A stretch of 64,000 bases of DNA from Sphingomonas sp. TREG-RG-20F-R18-01 (GCF_022662475.1 NZ_JAKNQQ010000003.1:186001-250000), one strand, 5' to 3'; shown: positions 1 through 8,909, numbered from the stretch's first letter. Numbers and translations: made by a program. Notes: a model not told the origin generated them from the sequence alone.

Positions 1-306
1 CAGGCGTTGGCTGCTGCCGGGTGCGGCGTTGGCCTTCGCGGCATCCTGGATGATCGTCGCATTGCGCATCTCGGCGACCTTTTGGACTTCGACGCCGACA
101 CCGGTGGACGAGCGCGCTGGCTCGATCCCGGCGGTCTTGCGCCACGTGCCATTGGCATAATCGTCGAAATTGTCCCCCGGCTTGACGCTCTGGTCGACCA
201 GCGCCTTGTCGACGCCCGATTGGGTGCCGACCGCTTGCGCCGCCAGGCCGGTCCCGATTGCCGAGGTCGCGAGCAGCGCAATGGAAAATACGGTCAGGCG
301 TTTCAT
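1..306 (-). CDS. M13 family metallopeptidase, N-terminal part (runs off the window)
   Basis: The leftward frame starts at the ATG at 306 and stays open to the window edge, giving 102 residues. It begins with a signal peptide (MKRLTVFSIALLATSAIG), followed by a segment with GDNFDDYANGTWRK. That segment matches the N-terminal signature of M13 (neprilysin/PepO) zinc peptidases, where a PGDDF-YxYVNGxW motif opens the mature domain. Family knowledge predicts a secreted or periplasmic endopeptidase of about 670-700 residues. The HExxH zinc site lies outside the window, so activity cannot be judged. The next gene is divergent, with a 137-bp gap holding both promoters; no regulatory motif was recognised there. 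Confidence 0.8.
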   Translation of the reverse strand, partial: MKRLTVFSIALLATSAIGTGLAAQAVGTQSGVDKALVDQSVKPGDNFDDYANGTWRKTAGIEPARSSTGVGVEVQKVAEMRNATIIQDAAKANAAPGSSQRL

Positions 307-443
307 GGACAAGTATCCTCGGCAACTATCGGTTTGGTGCCGCGATAGACCCGCGTCGCGGTTCTGCCAATCGGCTTTCCTTCGCCGCGCGGGGTCGCTA
401 GGCAGTTTCAAATGCAACGGATACCGCAAGCAGGAAACCGCCC

Positions 444-2045
444 TTGAGCGCCCCCGTCCTAGACTCGAAGATCAGCGTCGACAGTGACACCTTCCACGCC
501 AATGCCGCGCACAATCGCGGCCTTGTCGAGCGGCTCGAGGCCGACGTGGCGACCGCCGCGCTCGGGGGCAACGCCAAGAGCCGCGCGCGCCATACCGCGC
601 GGGGCAAATTGCTCCCGCGCGAGCGGGTCGAGCGGTTGCTCGATCCGGGGTCGCCGTTCCTCGAGATCGGGCAGCTAGCGGCGAACGGCCTGTATGACGA
701 CGAGGTGCCGGGGGCTGGCGTGATCGCGGGGATCGGGCGCGTGTCGGGGCGGCAGTGCATGATCCTGTGCAACGACGCGACCGTAAAGGGCGGGACCTAT
801 TATCCGCTGACCGTGAAGAAGCATCTGCGTGCCCAGGAAATCGCCGAGGCGAACCATCTGCCGTGCATCTATCTCGTCGACAGCGGGGGCGCGAACCTGC
901 CGCATCAGGCGGAGGTGTTCCCGGATCGCGATCATTTCGGGCGGATCTTCTTCAACCAGGCGAACATGTCGGCGAAGGGGATTCCGCAGATCGCCTGCGT
1001 GATGGGGAGCTGCACCGCGGGCGGCGCATATGTCCCCGCAATGTCGGACGAGACGATCATCGTGCGCGGGCAGGGGACGATCTTCCTCGCCGGACCGCCG
1101 CTGGTGAAGGCTGCGACGGGCGAGGTGATTTCGGCCGAGGAGCTGGGCGGCGCGGATACGCACGGGCGCAAGTCGGGTGTGGTCGATCATGTCGCGGAGG
1201 ATGACGATCATGCTCTGACAATCGTCCGCGACATTGTTTCGATGTTGCCGCCGCAGACGCGCGGTGACGTCAATTACGCCGAACCGCGGTTGCCGAAGTT
1301 TGCTGGCGAGGAATTGTACGGGATCGTGCCCGCTGACGTGCGGGCGCCGTATGACGTGCACGAGATCATCGCGCGGCTGGTGGATGGGTCGGAATTCCAC
1401 GAGTTCAAGGCGTTGTACGGGACGTCGCTGGTGTGCGGGTTCGCGCATATCTGGGGGATCCCGGTCGCTATCCTCGCCAACAACGGCGTGCTGTTTTCGG
1501 AGAGCGCGCAGAAGGGGGCGCATTTCATCGAGCTGGCGTGCCAGCGGAAGATCCCGCTGCTTTTCCTGCAGAACATCTCGGGGTTCATGGTTGGCGGGCG
1601 GTATGAGGCGGAGGGGATCGCCAAGCATGGCGCGAAGCTGGTGACCGCCGTTGCTACCGCGACCGTGCCCAAGATCACCGTGCTGATCGGGGGGAGCTTC
1701 GGCGCGGGGAATTACGGGATGTGCGGGCGGGCCTATTCGCCGCGGTTCCTGTTCAGCTGGCCCAATAGCCGGATCTCGGTGATGGGTGGGGAGCAGGCGG
1801 CGTCGGTGCTGGCGACGGTGCACCGCGATGCGGAGGGCTGGTCTGCCGACGAAGCGGAGGCGTTCAAGGCGCCGATCCGGCAGAAATACGAGGACGAGGG
1901 CAACCCCTGGTACGCGACCGCGCGACTGTGGGACGACGGGATCATTGACCCCGCGCAGACGCGCGACGTGCTCGGGCTGGCGTTTGCGGCGACGCTGAAT
2001 GCGCCGATCCCGGAGCGGCCGGCGTTCGGGGTGTTCCGGATGTGA
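444..2045 (+). CDS. mccB: Methylcrotonyl-CoA carboxylase carboxyltransferase (beta) subunit
   Basis: A 533-residue acyl-CoA carboxyltransferase. Family knowledge: it transfers the carboxyl group from biotin to 3-methylcrotonyl-CoA in leucine catabolism. In the sequence, the N-terminal [13 protein letters not shown] segment and the long [12 protein letters not shown] and [12 protein letters not shown] motifs are those of MccB rather than PccB. The start is a TTG at 444, with AGGAAA about eight bases upstream; no ATG start fits the conserved N-terminus. It is the first gene of an mccB - NTF2-like - mccA series, interrupted by the repeat unit at 2211-2628. Length is normal for the family. Confidence 0.93.
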   Translation: MSAPVLDSKISVDSDTFHANAAHNRGLVERLEADVATAALGGNAKSRARHTARGKLLPRERVERLLDPGSPFLEIGQLAANGLYDDEVPGAGVIAGIGRVSGRQCMILCNDATVKGGTYYPLTVKKHLRAQEIAEANHLPCIYLVDSGGANLPHQAEVFPDRDHFGRIFFNQANMSAKGIPQIACVMGSCTAGGAYVPAMSDETIIVRGQGTIFLAGPPLVKAATGEVISAEELGGADTHGRKSGVVDHVAEDDDHALTIVRDIVSMLPPQTRGDVNYAEPRLPKFAGEELYGIVPADVRAPYDVHEIIARLVDGSEFHEFKALYGTSLVCGFAHIWGIPVAILANNGVLFSESAQKGAHFIELACQRKIPLLFLQNISGFMVGGRYEAEGIAKHGAKLVTAVATATVPKITVLIGGSFGAGNYGMCGRAYSPRFLFSWPNSRISVMGGEQAASVLATVHRDAEGWSADEAEAFKAPIRQKYEDEGNPWYATARLWDDGIIDPAQTRDVLGLAFAATLNAPIPERPAFGVFRM

Positions 2046-2068
2046 TGGGGGTGGTGTCTCCAATACTT

Positions 2069-2159
2069 CGTCATCCTGAACTCGTTTCAGCATCCTCCGT
2101 GCGGCTGGCTCTGTCAGGACCCGTGGAGGGCTGGATGCTGAAACGAGTTCAGGATGACG
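2069..2159. repeat. 27-bp perfect inverted repeat pair (REP-doublet or MITE-like)
   Basis: The arms 2069-2095 and 2133-2159 are exact reverse complements separated by 37 bp. Each arm also contains a smaller internal palindrome (CTGAA and TTCAG around a 5-base loop). The arm core differs from that of the neighbouring GIY-YIG unit at only two positions. The pair begins 23 bp after the mccB stop codon. It looks like a non-coding member of the same repeat family and could also act as an RNA hairpin after mccB. No ORF is supported inside. Confidence 0.85.
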
Positions 2160-2210
2160 GGGTGTGGGTGAGAGGGCGGTCGTTGAGAAACATGTGCTTT
2201 GCCTTTGCCC

Positions 2211-2628
2211 CCCGCCGTCATGCTGAACTTGTTTCAGCATCCACCGTGGGGCCGGGGGCGGACGGTGGCGGCAGGCCTAACCCTAGTGCCAAGTCGACCC
2301 AGTCGGGATTGTCGCGCTCGATCAGGTTCATTTTCCATTCGCGGTGCCAGCGTTTTAGTTGCTTCTCCCGGGCAATGGCGGTGGGCATGTCGGCGTGGAA
2401 TTCGTATCGGACGAGACGCATTACGCCGTATCGTCTGGCGAAGCCCGGCCCGTCGGTGTTGCGATGCTGGTAGAGGCGAGCGAGCAAGTTGGACGTTACG
2501 CCGATGTACAGCGTGCCGATCCGGCTGCTGGCAAGAATATAGACGCATGGCTGCTTGGGCATCTCTCAAGGTCGTAGCATGAATAAGCGGCACGGTGGAT
2601 GCTGAAACAAGTTCAGCATGACGGCGGG
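2211..2628. mobile_element. Candidate 418-bp element: 38-bp perfect inverted repeats enclosing a GIY-YIG nuclease gene
   Basis: Arm 2211-2248 is the exact reverse complement of arm 2591-2628, giving 38 matching positions. The 342 bp between them is occupied almost fully by one leftward GIY-YIG gene, and the gene's stop codon lies inside the left arm. Each arm folds on itself through ATGCTGAA and TTCAGCAT with a five-base loop, as in REP sequences. The unit sits between mccB and the NTF2-like/mccA genes, inside what would otherwise be a colinear leucine-degradation operon. I see no target-site duplication at the edges. Whether it moves is inference. Confidence 0.65.
2218..2562 (-). CDS. GIY-YIG nuclease family protein inside the inverted-repeat unit
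   Basis: A 114-residue protein with a compact single GIY-YIG domain. The catalytic elements are visible: Tyr8 in VYIL, Tyr19-Ile-Gly21, Arg29, and Glu66 in the AIAREKQLKRW helix. The ending NPDW is typical of the short, uncharacterised alphaproteobacterial subgroup. The family cleaves DNA; the biological target of this subgroup is unknown to me. The last residues (VDAETSSA) and the stop codon are encoded by the left inverted-repeat arm, so gene and repeat are physically fused. It is antisense to the surrounding mcc operon. GAGAG just before the ATG at 2562 may serve as the ribosome site. Confidence 0.9.
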   Translation of the reverse strand: MPKQPCVYILASSRIGTLYIGVTSNLLARLYQHRNTDGPGFARRYGVMRLVRYEFHADMPTAIAREKQLKRWHREWKMNLIERDNPDWVDLALGLGLPPPSAPGPTVDAETSSA

Positions 2629-2657
2629 TTGGGTTTGGAAATCGGAAGGAAAAGACA

Positions 2658-3149
2658 ATGATTGCGCCACTCCTCCTCGCGCTGCTTGCGCAAATGTCGT
2701 CGCAAGTCACCCCGGTGCAGCCGCTTCCCAAGGGCACCGGCCTCCCGCCCCCCGCGACCGAGGAAGGGCAGGTCCTCGCCCCCGTTACCGCGCTGCTCGC
2801 CGGGATCGGCGCGCGCGATGCCGTGCGGATCGGGGAGGCGATGCGTGCCGATGCGACCGCCACCTCGGCAAGCGAGAACGCCGACGGCACGCGCACCGTC
2901 AAGCACATGACCCGCGCCGAGCTGCTCGCGCGCTTCACGCCGGGCGCGGAGCGGTTCGAGGAGCGGATCAGCACCCCCGCGATCGAAGTGGACGGCGACA
3001 TCGCGATGGTGTGGGCGCCCTATACTTTCAGCATCAACGGCGTGCGGCACCATTGCGGCTACGATCATTTCGATCTGGTCCGAGAAAATGGTCGCTGGCT
3101 GGTCCAGAACATTACCTGGTCGTCGCGGACGACGCCTTGCGAGAACTGA
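2658..3149 (+). CDS. Secreted NTF2-like (SnoaL/DUF4440-type) protein
   Basis: A 163-residue protein with a short hydrophobic N-terminus (MIAPLLLALLAQMSS) that looks like a signal peptide. A small cone-shaped NTF2-like fold is suggested by the spaced pattern of ARDAVRIGEAM, DGTRTVKHMTRAEL, GDIAMVWAPYTF and ENGRWLVQNITW. GGAAGGA precedes the ATG. It lies one base before the GTG of mccA, so the two are probably translated together. Family members are often small hydrolases, isomerases or binding proteins. No catalytic residue can be assigned, and a role in leucine breakdown is only suggested by position. Confidence 0.8.
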   Translation: MIAPLLLALLAQMSSQVTPVQPLPKGTGLPPPATEEGQVLAPVTALLAGIGARDAVRIGEAMRADATATSASENADGTRTVKHMTRAELLARFTPGAERFEERISTPAIEVDGDIAMVWAPYTFSINGVRHHCGYDHFDLVRENGRWLVQNITWSSRTTPCEN

Positions 3150-3150
3150 C

Positions 3151-5025
3151 GTGATCCAATCGCTGCTCATCGCCAATCGCGGCGAGATCGCCTGCCGCAT
3201 CATTCGCACCGCGCGCGCCATGGGGGTGCGGACGGTCGCGGTCTATTCCGATGCGGATGCCGAGGCGCTCCACGTCCGCGAGGCGGACGAGGCGGTCCAC
3301 ATCGGTCCGAGCCTGGCGCGCGAAAGCTATCTGCGCGGCGACCGGATCATCGCCGCCGCGCGGCAGAGCGGCGCCGAGGCGATCCACCCCGGCTACGGTT
3401 TTCTCTCGGAAAACGCGGACTTCGCGCAAAGCGTGATCGATGCCGGGCTGATCTGGATTGGCCCCAACCCCGACAGCATCCGCGCGATGGGGCTGAAGGA
3501 CGCCGCCAAGGCCCGGATGATCGAAGCAGGTGTGCCCGTAACGCCCGGCTATTTGGGGGATGACCAGTCGCCCGAGCGGCTCGCGACGGAAGCGGCGGCG
3601 GTGGGCTATCCGGTGCTCATCAAGGCTGTCGCAGGCGGCGGCGGCAAGGGCATGCGGCGTGTCGATGCGGCCGAGGACTTTGCGGCCGCTTTGCTGTCGT
3701 GCCAGCGCGAGGCGGCATCGTCCTTCGGCAATACGCAGGTGCTGATCGAGAAATACGTCCTCTCCCCGCGCCATATCGAGGTGCAGGTGTTCGGCGACAG
3801 CCATGGCAACGTCGTGCACCTGTTCGAGCGCGATTGCTCGCTCCAGCGGCGGCATCAGAAGGTGATCGAGGAAGCGCCCGCGCCCGGCATGGACGCGGCG
3901 ACGCGCGAGGCGATCTGCGCGGCGGCGGTTCGGGCGGCCAAAGCAGTCGACTATGTCGGCGCGGGTACGATCGAATTCATCGCCGACGGGACCGATGGAC
4001 TGCGCGCCGACCGCATCTGGTTCATGGAAATGAACACCCGGCTTCAGGTCGAGCATCCGGTGACCGAAGAGATCACCGGGGTCGATCTGGTCGAATGGCA
4101 GCTGCGCGTCGCGAGCGGCGAACCGCTTCCGCTGCGCCAGGACGCGCTTGCTATCGACGGTTGGGCGATGGAAGCGCGACTCTATGCCGAAAACCCGGCG
4201 ACGGGCTTTCTCCCCTCGACCGGCCCGCTCGAGCATCTTGCGCTGCCGGGCTTCGCGCGGATCGAGACCGGCGTCGAGGAAGGCGGGAGCGTCACGCCGT
4301 TCTACGACCCGATGATCGCGAAGCTGGTCGTCCATGCACCGAGCCGGGAGCAGGCGATTGATCGGCTGTGGGACGCGGTGACCGACGTCGAGGTCTGGCC
4401 GGTCCAGACCAACGCCGGTTTCCTCGGCCGCTTGTGCGAGGACCCCGAGTTCCGCGCGGGCACGATGGATACCGGCTTGATCGGACGCCGCGGCGACGCG
4501 CTCGCCAATCCGCTGGCGGTCGAGGCGGACGCGCTCCAGGCGGTCGCCGCCGCGCTGGTCGCAGGTGATGCCAATACGCCGTGGACGGCTGGCAGCGGGT
4601 TCCGGCTCAACGGTCCGGCCCGCCGGACCGTCCGGATCGTGGATCAGGCCGGGCAGGTCCATACGGTCGAGGACGTGGTGCCCGACACGGATGTTGCCGA
4701 GGAGGAGATCACGCTGTTCGCGCTGGGCGATGCGCGCTCCTACCGGTTGTGGCGCGGCTATGGGACCCCCACCGGAGCGGCGGCGGATGGTGCGATCCTG
4801 TCGCCAATGCCGGGCCGGATCATCGCCGTCGACGTGGCCGATGGCGACGTCGTGACCAAGGGCCAGAAGCTCGTCACGCTGGAAGCGATGAAGATGGAGC
4901 ACAGCCTGACCGCGCCGTTCGACGGGACGGTCGCAGCACTGACGGCGACCGCTGGCGGCCAAGTCAACGAGGGGATGGTGCTGGTTCGGATCACGCGGGG
5001 AGAACCGGGGCCGGAAACGCCCTGA
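3151..5025 (+). CDS. mccA: Methylcrotonyl-CoA carboxylase biotin-containing (alpha) subunit
   Basis: The GTG start at 3151, directly after the preceding stop codon, gives 624 residues beginning IQSLLIANRGEIACRII, the standard N-terminus of biotin carboxylases. Domains in order: biotin carboxylase with the ATP-grasp loop GGGGKGMR near residues 160-170 and the EMNTRLQVEHPVTE motif; a linker; and a C-terminal biotinyl domain with EAMKMEH, where Lys581 would carry biotin. With mccB it forms the 3-methylcrotonyl-CoA carboxylase of leucine degradation. No isovaleryl-CoA dehydrogenase, AtuC/LiuC or HMG-CoA lyase gene is beside it, so those steps are encoded elsewhere. Confidence 0.94.
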   Translation: MIQSLLIANRGEIACRIIRTARAMGVRTVAVYSDADAEALHVREADEAVHIGPSLARESYLRGDRIIAAARQSGAEAIHPGYGFLSENADFAQSVIDAGLIWIGPNPDSIRAMGLKDAAKARMIEAGVPVTPGYLGDDQSPERLATEAAAVGYPVLIKAVAGGGGKGMRRVDAAEDFAAALLSCQREAASSFGNTQVLIEKYVLSPRHIEVQVFGDSHGNVVHLFERDCSLQRRHQKVIEEAPAPGMDAATREAICAAAVRAAKAVDYVGAGTIEFIADGTDGLRADRIWFMEMNTRLQVEHPVTEEITGVDLVEWQLRVASGEPLPLRQDALAIDGWAMEARLYAENPATGFLPSTGPLEHLALPGFARIETGVEEGGSVTPFYDPMIAKLVVHAPSREQAIDRLWDAVTDVEVWPVQTNAGFLGRLCEDPEFRAGTMDTGLIGRRGDALANPLAVEADALQAVAAALVAGDANTPWTAGSGFRLNGPARRTVRIVDQAGQVHTVEDVVPDTDVAEEEITLFALGDARSYRLWRGYGTPTGAAADGAILSPMPGRIIAVDVADGDVVTKGQKLVTLEAMKMEHSLTAPFDGTVAALTATAGGQVNEGMVLVRITRGEPGPETP

Positions 5026-5268
5026 CTGCGGGAACAGGCACGGCGGGGGTGGGTGCGCGCGTGTCGCCGGCATTCGGATACGCGTTGTCGAGCGTATGGG
5101 CTGCCGGAGGATTGTCCTGCCGGATCGGGCGGTTGGAGCGCGTGGCTCGCAGGGCCATTCGCGGTGAAAGAAAAAGCTGCCGGTATCGCTACCGACCGGC
5201 ACAATCTTGCGACAAGTGATCGTTACCGAACCACAATCCTTGCGCCACCGCAACAGACCGGAAACCAG

Positions 5269-8052
5269 ATGACGCGATCGACTGTGATTTTGACGCTGGC
5301 CCTCGCTGCGGCGCCCACCATGGCGCTGGCGCAGCAGGCATCTGCCCCGACCAAGCCATCGACTCCGGCGCCCGGGGCGAGCGAAGGTGCGGGTGAGGGG
5401 GGCGACGAAGGCCCGGACATCGTCGTCCAGGGCGCGAAACAGCCAGGGTCCGTCGTAGGCGACATTCCGCCCGAGCAGCAACTGAGCCCCGCGGACATCC
5501 GCTCCTACGGGGTCGGCTCGGTAACCGAATTGCTGGCCGAACTGAGCCCGCAGATTCGCAGCGATCGGGGCAGCGGCGGCGCGCCGGTGGTGCTGATCGA
5601 TGGCAAACGCATCTCGGGGTTCCAGGAAATTCGGGACTTGCCGACTGAAGCGATCCAGCGCGTCGACATTCTTCCCGAGGAAGTCGCGCTGAAATACGGC
5701 TATCGCGCCGATCAGAAGGTGGTGAACTTCGTCCTCCGCCGGCGCTTCCGCGCCGCGACGGTCGAACTGGCCGACCGTCTGGCAACCGAAGGGGGCCGGA
5801 ATGCGCCACAGGGGGAGCTCGACCTGCTCAAGATCGCGCGGAGCGGACGGCTTAATCTTCATCTCGAATATCAGGGTGCGAACGCCCTGACCGAGAATGA
5901 GCGTGGCATTCAGCGGACGCCGACCCCCTTCGCCATCGGCGGAAATGTCGTGGGTGTTGCAGGCGCGGCGATCGATCCCGCGCTCGGCGCGGCGACGATT
6001 GCCGGCGTGCCCGGTGCGACCCCCTCGCTGGCCGCCTTTGCCGGTACCGCGGGGCGGGCCAATACGACCGACGTGACGCCCTATCGAACGCTGCTGCCGC
6101 AAACCGAGACGTTCAACGCCAACGCGACCTATGCGCGGACGTTGGGAAAAGTGTCCGCGACGGTCAACGCCACGCTCGGCACGACGAGCAGCGACGCGTT
6201 GCTGGGGCTGCCGACGGTCGCATTGACCCTGCCAGCCGGCAACCCGTTTTCGCCATTTGCCAATACGGTCGAGGTGGATCGCGCGCTGACGGGGGATTAT
6301 TTGCCGTTGGCGCAACACGGGTCGACCGTCGCCGCGCATTTTGGAACGGTACTCAACGGGGTGATCGGGACGTGGCAATGGTCGGTGACCGGGGCCTACG
6401 ATCATAGCGAAGCGAAGACCTTCACCGATACCGGCCTCGACAGCAGCGCCTTCCAGGCGCGCCTGACGGCGAACGATCCCTCCGCCAATCCCTTCGGCGC
6501 GATTTCGCCCGGTCTGATCGGCCCCTTGCCGTCCAGCCGCGGGTATTCGGTGTCGAACGAGACACAGGTCGACGCGCTGCTCAACGGCAGCCTGTTCAAG
6601 CTTCCCGCCGGCGACGTCACCACCAGCGTGCACCTTGGCGGGGACATCAATGATTTCAGCAGCCGATCGTATCGCGCCGCGCTGACATCGACCGGCGCCG
6701 TGTCGCGCAAGACGGTTAGCGGCCAGGTGAACGTCGACGTCCCGCTGACCAGCCGTGGGAAGGACGTGCTGGCGGCCATCGGCAGTCTGTCGGTCAACGG
6801 CAACATTGCGGTCGATCATCTTTCCGACTTCGGAACGCTCAAGACCATCGGTTATGGCCTGAACTGGTCCCCGGTCGTACCATTGAGGATCATTGCGTCG
6901 GTGACCGATCAGGACGGCGCGCCAACGCCGCAGCAGCTCGGCAATCCGCAGATTACGACGCCCAATATCGCGGTGTTCGACTATGTCCTTGGTCAGAATG
7001 CGGTGGTGACGACGCTCTCGGGCGGCAACCCGAACCTGCGCGCCAGCAACGGCCATACCGTGAAGATCGGCGCGACCCTCAAGCCGTGGAGTTCCAAGCA
7101 GCTTTCGCTGTCGGCAAATTACGTCCAGGCGCGCGTGGAAAATCCGATCGTGGCGTTCCCGACCGCGACCGCCGCGATCGAAGCCGCCTTCCCGGATCGC
7201 TTCGTCCGCGACGCGGGTGGCGTGCTGCAGCGGCTCGATACGCGACCGATCAACTTTGCGGAGACCAGTCGATCGGAATTGCGCTGGGGCATCAATTTTT
7301 CCGCACCGCTCAAATCCAAGCTGCAAAAGCAGATCGCGGCGTGGCGCGCCGGAACCGGACCCAATCCCTTTGCGGGATTGCGATTGCCGGGCGGCCTGGC
7401 CCGGCTTGCCCAACAAAACGGGGCACCGGGCGGCGCGCCCGGTGCAGCTGGCGCCCCGGGCGGTGCCGGCCCGGCGGGTGGACCCGGCGGCGGTGGACCG
7501 GGGGGCGGTGGACCCGGCGGCGGTGGCCGCGGGTTCGGCGGCGGTGGCGGACGGGGGAATGCCGGCGGACGCTTGCAATTCGCGCTCTACCACACGTGGC
7601 ACTTTACGGACCGCGTGCTGGTCCAGCAGGGCGGCCCGGCGCTCGACCTCCTCAACGGCGACGCAATCGGATCGAGCGGTGGCCAGCCACGCCACGAGCT
7701 CGAAGGGCAGGCAGGCTACAACAACAACGGGCTAGGCGTTCGATTCTCGGCGAATTGGCAAAGCGCGACGAGCGTCAACGGCGGTACGATCGGCAATCCC
7801 CAGACGTTGCGTTTTTCGGATCTCGGAACGGTCGGCGTCCGTCTGTTCGGAGATCTCGGGCAGCGGCTCGATCTGGTCAAGGCACACCCGTGGATGCGCG
7901 GCATGCGGGTGGCGGTGTCCGTCGACAACCTGTTCGACTCGCGGCAACGCGTCACCGGTCCCGACGGCACGACGCCCGTCGCGTACCAGCCGGGGTATTT
8001 GAACCCGCTGGGGCGAACCGTAAGGTTGTCGATCCGCAAGCTGTTCCTGTAA
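5269..8052 (+). CDS. TonB-dependent receptor-like outer-membrane protein with a Gly-rich insert
   Basis: A 927-residue protein starting at ATG 5269, where a signal peptide follows (TRSTVILTLALAAAPTMALA). A plug domain follows, with DIVVQG and PPEQQLSPADIRSYGVGSVTELLAELSP, VVLIDGKRISGF and VDILPEEVALKYGY, then a long beta-barrel ending in RTVRLSIRKLFL with a terminal hydrophobic residue. A glycine/proline/alanine stretch occupies about residues 718-768, within the barrel region. Receptors of this class usually import siderophores, glycans or other large substrates; no substrate can be named. It is preceded by a 243-bp gap with no recognised gene. Confidence 0.85.
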   Translation: MTRSTVILTLALAAAPTMALAQQASAPTKPSTPAPGASEGAGEGGDEGPDIVVQGAKQPGSVVGDIPPEQQLSPADIRSYGVGSVTELLAELSPQIRSDRGSGGAPVVLIDGKRISGFQEIRDLPTEAIQRVDILPEEVALKYGYRADQKVVNFVLRRRFRAATVELADRLATEGGRNAPQGELDLLKIARSGRLNLHLEYQGANALTENERGIQRTPTPFAIGGNVVGVAGAAIDPALGAATIAGVPGATPSLAAFAGTAGRANTTDVTPYRTLLPQTETFNANATYARTLGKVSATVNATLGTTSSDALLGLPTVALTLPAGNPFSPFANTVEVDRALTGDYLPLAQHGSTVAAHFGTVLNGVIGTWQWSVTGAYDHSEAKTFTDTGLDSSAFQARLTANDPSANPFGAISPGLIGPLPSSRGYSVSNETQVDALLNGSLFKLPAGDVTTSVHLGGDINDFSSRSYRAALTSTGAVSRKTVSGQVNVDVPLTSRGKDVLAAIGSLSVNGNIAVDHLSDFGTLKTIGYGLNWSPVVPLRIIASVTDQDGAPTPQQLGNPQITTPNIAVFDYVLGQNAVVTTLSGGNPNLRASNGHTVKIGATLKPWSSKQLSLSANYVQARVENPIVAFPTATAAIEAAFPDRFVRDAGGVLQRLDTRPINFAETSRSELRWGINFSAPLKSKLQKQIAAWRAGTGPNPFAGLRLPGGLARLAQQNGAPGGAPGAAGAPGGAGPAGGPGGGGPGGGGPGGGGRGFGGGGGRGNAGGRLQFALYHTWHFTDRVLVQQGGPALDLLNGDAIGSSGGQPRHELEGQAGYNNNGLGVRFSANWQSATSVNGGTIGNPQTLRFSDLGTVGVRLFGDLGQRLDLVKAHPWMRGMRVAVSVDNLFDSRQRVTGPDGTTPVAYQPGYLNPLGRTVRLSIRKLFL
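7420..7572 (+). repeat. Gly/Pro/Ala-coding tandem repeat tract
   Basis: An imperfect tandem repeat built on GGCGGTGGACC-type units encodes a run of GGPGGGG-like residues inside the TonB receptor barrel. The reading frame is kept throughout. Such tracts readily change copy number by slippage, so length differences between strains would be expected. Confidence 0.75.
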
Positions 8053-8099
8053 CGCGCCTTTGCGACAAGGTCCCTGTGCTCTGGCGCCGGGTCAGCGCG

Positions 8100-8786
8100 T
8101 TATTCGGCGTCCACCATTGCCCCCATGGCACGCTTCGCCGAGAGCGAATGGCGCGCCGCGGCGAGCGTGCTGCATAGCCTGCGCGCGGTCTCCTCGACCG
8201 ATTGCAGCATTTCGCGCGCATATTGCGGGTTGAGGTCATCGACGACAGCCTCGAAATGGGTATGGCCGCCATCCTGCATCCCGAAAATCGACAACAGGTA
8301 GCGATCGAACGCCTGGTGCAGCGACATCCATTGGCCCTGTTCCTCCAGCCATGCCCGCGTCGTCGCCGAGGTTGAGAACGTGGCGAACGTCCGGCCATCG
8401 AGCACCGCGTCCGGGATGTTCTTGACGATCGATTCCGGGGTCAATGCAGCACCAAGCACGCGGTCGACATACCCCTTGATGATCGCAGGCGGCATTCCGA
8501 ACCACAAAGGATAGACGAAGACGACGACGTCCGCCTGCCGCAACAGGCCGAGCTCACGCGAGACATCGTTGGACAGGTGATTGCCGAGCATCCCCGGCCG
8601 ATGGTCGGCGCGCAACCGCGGATCGAAATCGAGCGCATACAGATCGCGCAAGTCGGCCTCCTGCCCACAGGCGCGGACGGTCGAGCAATAGCGGTCGGCG
8701 ATCGCATGGTTGAAACTGTCCGCGGCGGGATGGCCCAGCACGACGACATGGCGGAGCGCCTGCGCGGTAGCGGTAAAGTGGGCCAT
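8100..8786 (-). CDS. NAD(P)H dehydrogenase (quinone)-type flavodoxin-fold oxidoreductase
   Basis: The start at ATG 8786 is chosen because AGGAG stands eight bases upstream; an upstream in-frame start lacks this. The 228-residue product has the flavodoxin-like pattern HVVVLGHPAADSFNHAIADRY, then DVVVFVYPLWFGMPPAIIKGYVDRVL, the FMN/NADPH-binding core of the NQO1/MdaB/KefF family. Members reduce quinones by two electrons using NAD(P)H in the cytoplasm. It lies 123 bp downstream of a TonB receptor on the same strand, so co-transcription is possible. The gap has no obvious terminator. Confidence 0.85.
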   Translation of the reverse strand: MAHFTATAQALRHVVVLGHPAADSFNHAIADRYCSTVRACGQEADLRDLYALDFDPRLRADHRPGMLGNHLSNDVSRELGLLRQADVVVFVYPLWFGMPPAIIKGYVDRVLGAALTPESIVKNIPDAVLDGRTFATFSTSATTRAWLEEQGQWMSLHQAFDRYLLSIFGMQDGGHTHFEAVVDDLNPQYAREMLQSVEETARRLCSTLAAARHSLSAKRAMGAMVDAE

Positions 8787-8909
8787 GGTGATACTCCTGC
8801 CGGAAATGCGCCCCACGCCGGCCGAACGGGGAGGATCGGCCGGCGTGGAATCGACGTTGCCGCATTCTGCGCCGCTGACTGGCGGCTCGGTATCCGTAGA
8901 CTTACGCAG

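Noticed and set aside
3024..3036. Extra copy of the repeat core (TTTCAGCATC) inside the NTF2-like gene
   Set aside because: Only ten bases match, within conserved coding sequence; likely chance.
5026..5268. Possible RNA gene or riboswitch before the TonB receptor
   Set aside because: Only one weak imperfect hairpin (near 5173-5205) was seen; no known riboswitch core could be recognised.
3112..7695. A very long open leftward frame antisense to mccA and the TonB receptor (about 1500 codons)
   Set aside because: It is opposite two well-recognised genes, is rich in Arg/Gly/His as expected for a shadow frame in GC-rich DNA, and matches no family.
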